Source of the DNA: Emcibacter sp.
Lineage (GTDB): Bacteria > Pseudomonadota > Alphaproteobacteria > Sphingomonadales > Emcibacteraceae
Length of the DNA stretch: 5,053 nucleotides
NCBI GenBank assembly: GCA_016765435.1
Contig: JAESPY010000150.1
Coordinates: 1 to 5,053 of the forward strand
Direction: 5' to 3'
The notes beneath the pieces were generated by a model, which searched no databases, was not told the DNA's origin, and was given only the letters and a program-made list of their open reading frames with translations. The position numbers and the translations under genes were made by a program. Positions 1 to 5,053 of this stretch are shown here, in pieces (positions within the stretch are counted from its first letter, which is position 1; the number at the start of each line of letters is the position of its first letter).

Positions 1-1625
1 GCATTATAGGCCGTCAGTGTCTTAAACAGATTACCATTGGCAAAATCCTTGCCCAGCATGTCATGAATATATTGCTGCCCCAACGCCATATTATAACGGG
101 GGTCATCCAACTTGATACGGCTGCCAAAGCGCAATGACCTGTCGCGAGAGATATAGCTGGCCGTGCGGGGCATAACCTGCATAAGCCCCCGCGCTCCGGC
201 ATGACTTTTGGCCCAGCTGTTGAATTCGGATTCCTGCCGCATAACGGCAAATATCAAGGCCCGGTCTAGTGTGAAGCCGCCTTCCGGTTCCGTATCAGGG
301 ATGGGATAAAGTGTGCTGTCCAGCGCGGCGCGACGTTTTTGTTCTTCAATCTTGCCGATTTTAAGCTGGGTTCCGGCAAGTCCGAGTTTGGCGGCAAGCC
401 CAAGGAGCGCTTCATGGCGATACCCATCAATACGCCGCCATGCATCACTAAGTTCCATGTCGGCGAGCATTGTTTTCCCGGTTTGAGACAAGGCGATGGC
501 CCTTTGGACACTTGCCAAATCCTTAATCAGGTCATAATGACCCTTGTTAAAGGCGGGAATGGTCCAGTTCATCTCTGGTTCTTGCCCCAATTGCCGGGCG
601 GCTATCAGGCCGTAAAATGTCCGGGGGAAGCTTGTGGCTCTGTGGAGTAATTTGGCCACTTTGTCCGGCTGATGGCAAACTAAATAGGAGCGGGCGGCCC
701 AGAAAGCCCCTGCGGCGGCGGTCCAGTCTCCGGCAACGGGAGAATAGGCTACTTTCTCAAAATGTTCAGCGGCTTGGGCGCAGTCCTTAAGCCGCCATGC
801 CGCCATGCCGGAAATCCAGTCCGGTTGCGATGCGGCCCCTCTTGAATTTTCTGCGGCAATTTTGCCCAGCGCCAATGCCTTGCCGTCCTGATCATCAAAG
901 AAATAGCCTCCGGCAATTTTACTCAGTAATTCATTGAATTCCGCAGGGGACAGAAGGGCGCGGCGTTCAAAGGCCCAGAGTCTTTTCTCGGCCCGTTCCG
1001 GATTGCGACGACGAAGGTAGCGTTTGATTTTTATTTTCAGATTGTGAATGTCAACACGATCTGATTTCTTATGGCGAGCTTTAGGGATATTTGCACTGGG
1101 GTCTATGGTTTCCTGTCTGACGACATTTCTGATTTTATCAGAAGCAACCCGTATGGGTTTGTCGGCCGGGAAATTCAATGCCAGTGCAGGAACAGGTTTA
1201 TGCAGTTTTTGGGTTTTGCCGCCATTTTTCTTTTTGGCGAGCGCATATATTCTTCTGGCCCCCGGATGGTCGGGATATTTAAGCATCCATTTGGAAAGTT
1301 CGCCGTAACGGGACCGATAGGCCGTGGGATGCATATAGCGTTGATACAGGACATGACCCAGTAGAATTTTATCGTCCAGTTGCTTGATGATCCGGTCGGC
1401 TTTTTTCCATTTCCCCTTGGCCTGCAGACTGAAAATTCGTTTGTAGAGTTTGACATCAGATGCCCCAAGGTGGGCAAGGTCCGGTTCCTGTAATGTCATG
1501 TTTATTGCGGCATTACCCTGTTGTGGGGCAGTGGGCAGCGCGGTTGATTCGCCGTAAGTCATTACGGGCCACAGGAACATCAGGAAAAAAATAATGATTT
1601 TATTGCCGGGAGACCGCAGGATCAT
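1..1625 (-). CDS. slt: Soluble lytic murein transglycosylase (Slt70-like, GH23), C-terminus cut by window edge
   Basis: Periplasmic enzyme that cleaves the MurNAc-GlcNAc bond of peptidoglycan to give 1,6-anhydro-muropeptides. I read the reverse strand codon by codon: the frame is open for 541 codons without a stop and leaves through the left edge, so the last part (probably about 100 residues) is missing. Residues 1-25 look like a signal peptide: basic start, hydrophobic stretch at 10-22, likely cleavage near TYG-E. Residues about 40-440 are an alpha-superhelical region, with the family-typical phrase FPRTFYGLIAARQLG. Residues about 125-200 form a very Lys/Arg-rich linker. The catalytic SLT domain begins near 455: MRQES with catalytic Glu465, then GARGLMQVMP (477-486) and the start of the AYN motif (539-541). 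The start ATG overlaps the stop of the upstream glycosylase (ATGA), with GAGG about 10 bases before it. Family assignment is firm; the exact gene name is less so. Confidence 0.93.
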   Translation of the reverse strand, partial: MILRSPGNKIIIFFLMFLWPVMTYGESTALPTAPQQGNAAINMTLQEPDLAHLGASDVKLYKRIFSLQAKGKWKKADRIIKQLDDKILLGHVLYQRYMHPTAYRSRYGELSKWMLKYPDHPGARRIYALAKKKNGGKTQKLHKPVPALALNFPADKPIRVASDKIRNVVRQETIDPSANIPKARHKKSDRVDIHNLKIKIKRYLRRRNPERAEKRLWAFERRALLSPAEFNELLSKIAGGYFFDDQDGKALALGKIAAENSRGAASQPDWISGMAAWRLKDCAQAAEHFEKVAYSPVAGDWTAAAGAFWAARSYLVCHQPDKVAKLLHRATSFPRTFYGLIAARQLGQEPEMNWTIPAFNKGHYDLIKDLASVQRAIALSQTGKTMLADMELSDAWRRIDGYRHEALLGLAAKLGLAGTQLKIGKIEEQKRRAALDSTLYPIPDTEPEGGFTLDRALIFAVMRQESEFNSWAKSHAGARGLMQVMPRTASYISRDRSLRFGSRIKLDDPRYNMALGQQYIHDMLGKDFANGNLFKTLTAYN

Positions 1626-2431
1626 GTGGCTTGTTCCTCATTGTTGGGGGACAATGTTTCAAGTCTGGCCTTAATAGACAGCAGGTCAGCCCATGTATCG
1701 CCTTTGGCTTTTGGTTGTTTTAGAAGGTAAGCGGGATGGAACAGGGGCAGAACGGGGACTTTGCCGGATTCCAAGTCATAATCATGCCATTTTCCGCGCA
1801 GGCGCGTGATCCCTGTATCGGTTTGCAACAGGCTTTTGGCGGATATGCCCCCTAATAAAATGATTAGTTTGGGACTGAACAGCTCAATATGTCTTTTAAT
1901 GAAGGGCAGACAGATGGTGATTTCTTCATCGGTTGGCGCCCGGTTGCCCGGTGGTCGCCAAGGTAGAATATTGGTAATATAAAAGTCACTTTCCCGATTA
2001 AGGTTGATGGCCTTGAACATCTTGTCCAGAAGATGGCCGCCTTCCCCGACGAAGGGGATACCTTGGCGGTCTTCATCAACGCCGGGGGCTTCCCCAATGA
2101 TGATGATGTCACTTTCCGGGTTGCCATCGGCAAATACAGTATGGGTCGCGGTTTTCTTGAGGCGGCATCCGTTAAAGTTTTTGATGACCTCATTCAAATC
2201 TGACAGGCTGTTGCAGTCGGCGGCCAGTTTTTCGGCTTCCTGCGCAATTTGGTCAGCTGAAATTACGGGGGCTGTTTTTACAGCAAGTGCAGGTTTTGGG
2301 GCAGGGGAAGATGACAGGGCAAACCAGTCCAGCGTTTCATCCCCCGTTGTTTCGTCAACGCCTGAATCAAGGTACCATTGCAGGTGGGACAGTATGTCCT
2401 TATTTTCCATATTGACTGTATTATATTCCAT
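1622..2431 (-). CDS. Uracil-DNA glycosylase, family 4-like (alphaproteobacterial variant with two of four Fe-S cysteines replaced)
   Basis: Cytoplasmic base-excision repair enzyme that removes uracil from DNA; 269 residues. The N-terminal 75 residues are a variable, acidic then Ala/Pro-rich leader. The catalytic core starts near residue 85. Motif A is GEAPG (113-117), followed by DEDRQGIPFVG, which carries the acidic active-site residues. NILPWRPPGNR (154-164) and the second catalytic motif HPAYLL (232-237) follow. Classical family 4 enzymes bind a 4Fe-4S cluster through CxxC, a Cys before RPPGNR and a Cys about 16 residues on. Here the pattern is F86-x-x-C89, W158 and C174, so two ligands are absent. 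I therefore infer a cluster-free or altered enzyme; similar changes are known in some alphaproteobacterial relatives. The start at 2431 has a short AGGT before it; an internal ATG (residue 8, at 2410) has no ribosome site but remains possible. First gene of a leftward pair with the transglycosylase. Confidence 0.93.
   Translation of the reverse strand: MEYNTVNMENKDILSHLQWYLDSGVDETTGDETLDWFALSSSPAPKPALAVKTAPVISADQIAQEAEKLAADCNSLSDLNEVIKNFNGCRLKKTATHTVFADGNPESDIIIIGEAPGVDEDRQGIPFVGEGGHLLDKMFKAINLNRESDFYITNILPWRPPGNRAPTDEEITICLPFIKRHIELFSPKLIILLGGISAKSLLQTDTGITRLRGKWHDYDLESGKVPVLPLFHPAYLLKQPKAKGDTWADLLSIKARLETLSPNNEEQAT
1635..1640 (-). promoter_or_regulatory. Ribosome binding site of the lytic transglycosylase
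   Basis: On the minus strand TGAGGA lies about 9-10 bases before the ATG at 1625, inside the last codons of the glycosylase gene. Together with the ATGA stop/start overlap it supports this start and suggests translational coupling between the two genes. Confidence 0.5.
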
Positions 2432-2597
2432 ATGACCTATATTAAACGAAACCCGTTATTTTTTTATTACTTTAATGTGTCTATATTATGCATTTCATGC
2501 TTCAGGATGCAATGGCGAAGATGATAAGCAGGACACCGTTTTTCAAACAAAGGATATTTTGGTCATTTATCATTGATTTAAAGCAATGTCTGATGTG

Positions 2598-2613
2598 CAT
2601 AATAAAGATTATG
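2598..2613. repeat. Short inverted repeat, possible operator
   Basis: CATAAT, four bases (AAAG), then ATTATG: perfect 6-base arms. It lies about 90 bases before the desaturase start. An AT-rich sequence can give such a dyad by chance, so a regulator site is only a possibility. Confidence 0.3.
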
Positions 2614-2617
2614 ACAT

Positions 2618-2659
2618 GGGATCATTATATATTCGACATCAAAAGGGATCGGATATATT
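2618..2659 (+). repeat. Imperfect direct repeat pair upstream of the desaturase
   Basis: GGGATC-N3-ATATATT at 2618-2633 is repeated as GGGATC-N2-ATATATT at 2645-2659, with starts 27 bases apart. Thirteen shared bases in two ordered blocks are more than I would expect casually in such a short gap. The pair could be a duplicated regulator site or duplicated promoter core; the second ATATATT overlaps the best -10 candidate for the desaturase. Confidence 0.45.
2633..2659 (+). promoter_or_regulatory. Candidate promoter of the desaturase
   Basis: TCGACA (2633-2638, five of six matches to TTGACA) and TATATT (2654-2659, five of six matches to TATAAT) are separated by 15 bases, which is shorter than the ideal 17. 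A transcript from here would have a leader of about 35-40 bases. Weak call because of the spacing. Confidence 0.28.
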
Positions 2660-2691
2660 GTGCCCCACGGTAAAACAGACATGATAGTAAC

Positions 2692-2696
2692 GAAGG
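2692..2696 (+). promoter_or_regulatory. Ribosome binding site of the desaturase
   Basis: GAAGG lies six bases before the ATG at 2703. It favours this start over the in-frame ATG four codons later, at 2715. Confidence 0.55.
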
Positions 2697-2702
2697 CAGC
2701 AG

Positions 2703-3758
2703 ATGCTGAATGACATGAAAGTTAAGGCGAAAGACTTCCCCCTTAAAGAAGCGCGGGCGATGGTAAAGGATCTGATGATCGCTAATCAGGCCATATATTG
2801 GGCGGATTTTCTATTCTCGATCACTCTGGGGGCGGCGGCCTTTGCGGCGACTGTGATTTCGGAGAGTTTTTCACCCTTGGGCATCATAGCTTATTTGGTG
2901 GCGACATTTGCTCTGTACCGGGCTGTTATATTTATTCATGAGATTGTTCATTTCAAAAAAGGGTCCATGCGTGCCTTTAAATTGGTCTGGAATCTGGCCT
3001 GTGGTTTTTTGGTTATGGTGCCAATTTTTATGTATCAGGGTGTTCATATCGACCATCATAAACGGGACATCTATGGCACAAAACGGGATGGAGAATATTT
3101 GCCCTTTGGGGCGCAAAATCCTTGGAAAAACGTTTGGTATGTGATCTCCAGCATTTTTCTGCCCGCGTTGATTGCCTTGCGGTATATTATTTTGACCCCA
3201 CTTGGCTGGTTAATTCCGCCTTTGAGACACCTGTTATGGCAACGGGCATCTTCGCTTACTATTGATCTGGAATATTGTCGTCCGCCTGCCACGGACCGGG
3301 ACGGAAAATATTGGAGAATTCAAGAGGTCTGCGCTTGCCTGTATGGATGGGCGGCGATTGCACTTTGGTATTATCATATCTTGCCGACGAAATTTTTTGC
3401 CGTTTGGTACGCGGTGGTTTTCTTGGTGTTATTCATGAACAGCATTCGGACGCTGGGGGCGCATGCTTACCGTAACCCGGGGGATGAAAGCATGACCATC
3501 GTTGAGCAGTTTTTGGATTCAGTAGATGTTCCGGGAAGTTTTCTGTCCGCTTTATGGGCGCCTGTTGGATTACGCTTTCACGCGACCCATCACTTATTTC
3601 CCAATATGCCCTATCATTCTTTGGGGACGGCCTATAAACGGCTTAAAGATAATCTGCCCAATAGTGAACTCTATCTTGAAGCCTCGCGGCCAACCCTCTT
3701 TCATGCGATGATTAGTCTTTGGCGGGATGCCGCCAATAGTCAGAAAACCCAGAAATAA
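2703..3758 (+). CDS. Membrane-bound fatty acid desaturase
   Basis: Integral membrane di-iron enzyme of the fatty acid desaturase superfamily, which inserts a double bond into an acyl chain using oxygen and reducing power; 351 residues, usual for the family. The three histidine boxes are all intact: HEIVH (79-83, HxxxH), HIDHH (115-119, HxxHH) and HATHH (293-297, HxxHH). An extra conserved-looking GAHAYRN lies at 253-258. Hydrophobic segments are near 35-52, 58-78, 95-112, 145-172, 212-224 and 232-247. The boxes sit on the loops between them, as expected for a metal centre facing the cytoplasm. No cytochrome b5 or ferredoxin domain is fused, so a separate electron donor is needed. Substrate and double-bond position cannot be read from the sequence; a lipid hydroxylase or ketolase of the same fold is a less likely alternative. 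It stands alone between divergent glycosylase and downstream ETF-QO genes. TAA stop; I see no clear terminator hairpin after it. Confidence 0.93.
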   Translation: MLNDMKVKAKDFPLKEARAMVKDLMIANQAIYWADFLFSITLGAAAFAATVISESFSPLGIIAYLVATFALYRAVIFIHEIVHFKKGSMRAFKLVWNLACGFLVMVPIFMYQGVHIDHHKRDIYGTKRDGEYLPFGAQNPWKNVWYVISSIFLPALIALRYIILTPLGWLIPPLRHLLWQRASSLTIDLEYCRPPATDRDGKYWRIQEVCACLYGWAAIALWYYHILPTKFFAVWYAVVFLVLFMNSIRTLGAHAYRNPGDESMTIVEQFLDSVDVPGSFLSALWAPVGLRFHATHHLFPNMPYHSLGTAYKRLKDNLPNSELYLEASRPTLFHAMISLWRDAANSQKTQK

Positions 3759-3778
3759 AAGCCAGTCGAGGGCAATAG

Positions 3779-3792
3779 CAAACGTTCGTTTG
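3779..3792. repeat. Short inverted repeat overlapping the ETF-QO -35 region
   Basis: CAAACG, two bases (TT), then CGTTTG: perfect 6-base arms. The right arm overlaps the first bases of the -35 hexamer of the promoter at 3790. The two-base centre is too short for an RNA terminator loop, so a protein-binding site is more plausible than a terminator. Function is unproven. Confidence 0.35.
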
Positions 3793-3818
3793 AATTTGAG
3801 GGTCAAATAGATTATAAT
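3790..3818 (+). promoter_or_regulatory. Sigma70-type promoter for ETF-QO
   Basis: TTGAAT (3790-3795, four of six matches to TTGACA), a 17-base spacer, then a perfect TATAAT (3813-3818). The -10 lies inside a 10-base perfect palindrome (GATTATAATC, 3810-3819). Transcription would start near 3825 and give a leader of about 125 bases before the ATG at 3952. It lies between the desaturase stop and the ETF-QO start, so the latter probably has its own transcript. A second, weaker -35-like TTGACA at 3886-3891 lacks a good -10. Confidence 0.6.
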
Positions 3819-3936
3819 CTGTTTAGGTGCCTCTGCCGAAGCAATATATTCTATTCTAGCACTGGTGAATAGTTTTATTGACCCATTGACAATCTTTGGG
3901 GTAACTTCTAGGAAATGGTTAGAAGAAGCAAAAACT

Positions 3937-3943
3937 GGGAAAG
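3937..3943 (+). promoter_or_regulatory. Ribosome binding site deciding the ETF-QO start
   Basis: GGGAAAG ends eight bases before the ATG at 3952. An upstream in-frame ATG at 3865 would add 29 residues that do not resemble the family's N-terminus. The product read from 3952 ([19 protein letters not shown]) begins as alphaproteobacterial ETF-QO proteins do, so I choose 3952. Confidence 0.5.
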
Positions 3944-3951
3944 AAACTATC

Positions 3952-4830
3952 ATGGAACGTGAATTTATGGAGTATGACGTGGTCATTGTGGGCGGGGGAC
4001 CTGCGGGCCTGAGCGCGGCGATCCGTTTCAAACAAATGGCCGATGAACAAGGCAAGGAATTCACAGTTTGCGTTTTGGAAAAAGGTTCCGAAGTCGGCGC
4101 GCATATCTTGTCGGGTGCTGTGATTGATCCTATCGCGTTGAATGAACTTCTGCCCAACTGGAAAGAATTGGGTGCGCCTTTACTGACTCCGGTTACAGAT
4201 AACGAACATTGGGTCTTGAAAGAAAATGGCAAGACGGGCATGCCACATTTCCTGATGCCGCCACTGATGAGCAACAAGGGCAATTATATTGTCAGCTTGG
4301 GCAATGTCACTCGCTGGCTTGGGGAGCAGGCGGAAAATATGGGGATTGAAATCTTTCCGGGCTTTACAGGCGCAGAAATTCTGTATCATGAGGATGGCTC
4401 TGTTAAAGGTGTGTTGACCGGAGATATGGGCGTGGCCGAGGATGGCAGTGAAAAAGATACTTATATGCCGGGAATGGAACTGCACGGAAAGTATACGTTC
4501 ATTGCCGAAGGGGTCAGAGGGTCCCTTGCCAAAGTCCTGATTGAGAAATTTAATCTGCGGGACGGTAAAGAGCCACAAACATATGGTATCGGCATTAAAG
4601 AGCTTTGGGAAATTGATCCGGCCAAGCATAAACAGGGCACGGTCATTCATACGCAGGGCTGGCCTTTGGACAAGGCCACGGTGGGCGGTGGATTTATTTA
4701 TCACCGTTTGATGAAATGCAGCGTTATAAAAACCACCCGTCAATCCGGCCTATGCTGGAGGGGGGGCGGCGTATATCTTACGGCGCTCGTGCCATTAATG
4801 AAGGTGGTTTTCAGTCGATTCCCAAATTGA
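3952..4830 (+). CDS. Electron transfer flavoprotein:ubiquinone oxidoreductase, N-terminal part, truncated by a deletion frameshift
   Basis: Inner-membrane FAD/4Fe-4S enzyme that moves electrons from electron transfer flavoprotein (fed by acyl-CoA and amino acid dehydrogenases) to ubiquinone. Read from 3952, residues 8-19 form the FAD-binding Rossmann motif (GGGPAG, GxGxxG at 14, 16, 19). These are followed by family blocks [19 protein letters not shown], the LSNKGNY-like [30 protein letters not shown], and [19 protein letters not shown], ending at His251. From about 4705 the frame no longer encodes the family: 41 unrelated residues follow, then a TGA at 4828-4830. The true continuation, [16 protein letters not shown], is found at 4704 in another frame. 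The family is normally about 550 residues, so this 292-residue product would lack the rest of the quinone/FAD region and the Fe-S domain. Identity is very secure; whether the break is biological or a sequence error is open. Confidence 0.93.
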   Translation: MEREFMEYDVVIVGGGPAGLSAAIRFKQMADEQGKEFTVCVLEKGSEVGAHILSGAVIDPIALNELLPNWKELGAPLLTPVTDNEHWVLKENGKTGMPHFLMPPLMSNKGNYIVSLGNVTRWLGEQAENMGIEIFPGFTGAEILYHEDGSVKGVLTGDMGVAEDGSEKDTYMPGMELHGKYTFIAEGVRGSLAKVLIEKFNLRDGKEPQTYGIGIKELWEIDPAKHKQGTVIHTQGWPLDKATVGGGFIYHRLMKCSVIKTTRQSGLCWRGGGVYLTALVPLMKVVFSRFPN

Positions 4831-5053
4831 TATTTCCTGGCGGCGCCCTCATTGGGTGTAGTGCTGGTTTCGTCAATGTGCCGCGCATCAAGGGCACGCA
4901 TAATGCCATGAAGACTGGCATGATGGCGGCGGAAGCCGCGTTTAATGCCTTATGTGAGGGCAGCGATGACCGGGCTGAATTAACCGCATACCCTGAGGCA
5001 TTTGATAAAAGTTGGGTCCATAAAGACTTGTACCGGGTACGTAATGCCAAACC
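4704..5053 (+). pseudogene. ETF-QO, downstream part in a shifted frame, cut by the right window edge
   Basis: Beginning with CCG at 4704, this frame is open to the window edge and reads as the direct continuation of ETF-QO. Family blocks are [78 protein letters not shown] and, near the edge, [22 protein letters not shown]. It has no start codon or ribosome site of its own and joins the upstream part with a missing stretch between GGFIYH and PFDEMQ. The C-terminal 4Fe-4S ferredoxin-like domain lies beyond the window. I mark it as a broken-gene fragment; if the deletion is an assembly error, it and 3952-4704 are one intact gene. Confidence 0.85.

Larger units (their letters stand above)
2432..2702. 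other. Divergent intergenic region between glycosylase and desaturase
   Basis: This AT-rich gap of 271 bases separates two genes transcribed away from each other and so must hold the promoters for both. I see an imperfect direct repeat (2618-2659), a small dyad (2598-2613) and a weak promoter-like pair near the desaturase. No clear -35/-10 pair is visible for the leftward glycosylase unit. A 61-codon open frame at 2488-2673 has no ribosome site and no recognisable protein, so I do not treat it as a gene. Confidence 0.6.

Noticed and set aside
1048..1364. Two overlapping plus-strand open frames, one looking membrane-like
   Set aside because: They lie opposite the continuous transglycosylase frame. 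The hydrophobic look comes from the complement of the Lys-rich linker codons (AAA/AAG read as TTT/CTT).
2004..2435. Plus-strand open frame of 143 codons opposite the glycosylase
   Set aside because: It lies antisense to a well-supported conserved gene, its protein is serine-rich and unlike any family I know, and it is explained as a shadow frame.
2488..2673. 61-codon open frame in the divergent intergenic region
   Set aside because: It has no ribosome binding site, no recognisable similarity, and overlaps the probable desaturase promoter and repeats.
3759..3800. Rho-independent terminator after the desaturase
   Set aside because: The only dyad (3779-3792) has a two-base centre and no following T-run, so it cannot form a normal terminator hairpin.
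3865..3951. Upstream ATG as the start of ETF-QO
   Set aside because: The extra 29 residues do not resemble the family N-terminus, while the ATG at 3952 has a ribosome site and the expected protein start.
3594..4283. Minus-strand open frame of 229 codons across the desaturase end and the ETF-QO start
   Set aside because: It lies opposite two clearly recognised genes and their shared promoter region, has no recognisable domain, and mirrors their codon structure.
4180..4743. Minus-strand open frame of 187 codons opposite ETF-QO
   Set aside because: It is antisense to strongly conserved ETF-QO coding sequence and has no recognisable motif.
4760..4766. Run of seven G as the cause of the ETF-QO frameshift
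   Set aside because: The downstream frame already encodes the family sequence before the run ([19 protein letters not shown]) and continues correctly through it, so the shift happens earlier, near 4704.

Overview
The window looks like chromosomal DNA from a bacterium of moderate GC content, most likely an alphaproteobacterium. The reasons are the style of the electron-transfer flavoprotein:ubiquinone oxidoreductase (ETF-QO), the uracil-DNA glycosylase variant with NILPWRPPGNR where classical family 4 enzymes have a cysteine, and the pairing of these genes with a soluble lytic transglycosylase. This assignment is from recognition of protein families, not from a search. It is densely packed housekeeping and envelope DNA. 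I see no tRNA, rRNA, CRISPR array, insertion sequence or phage gene.

Layout. On the minus strand, a two-gene unit runs leftward from 2431: a family-4-like uracil-DNA glycosylase (2431 to 1622), then a secreted soluble lytic transglycosylase (1625 to beyond the left edge). The two overlap by ATGA and are probably translationally coupled. A 271-base divergent intergenic region (2432-2702) follows, holding an imperfect direct repeat and a small dyad. On the plus strand come a membrane fatty acid desaturase with three histidine boxes (2703-3758), a 193-base gap with a good sigma70-type promoter (3790-3818), and an ETF-QO gene (from 3952) that runs off the right edge.

The main anomaly is in ETF-QO. 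Its frame is clean up to about 4704, then about 22-24 conserved codons plus one base are missing and the rest of the protein continues in another frame to the edge. As given, the gene would yield a 292-residue truncated product ending in 41 non-homologous residues. Either this is a real disabling deletion or a sequence/assembly error.

How the genes relate: the glycosylase repairs uracil in DNA, the transglycosylase trims peptidoglycan in the periplasm, the desaturase adjusts membrane lipid unsaturation, and ETF-QO passes electrons from acyl-CoA and other dehydrogenases to ubiquinone. The last two are loosely linked through fatty acid metabolism, but separate promoters suggest they are not one operon. 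I found no convincing evidence of an undescribed multi-gene system here.
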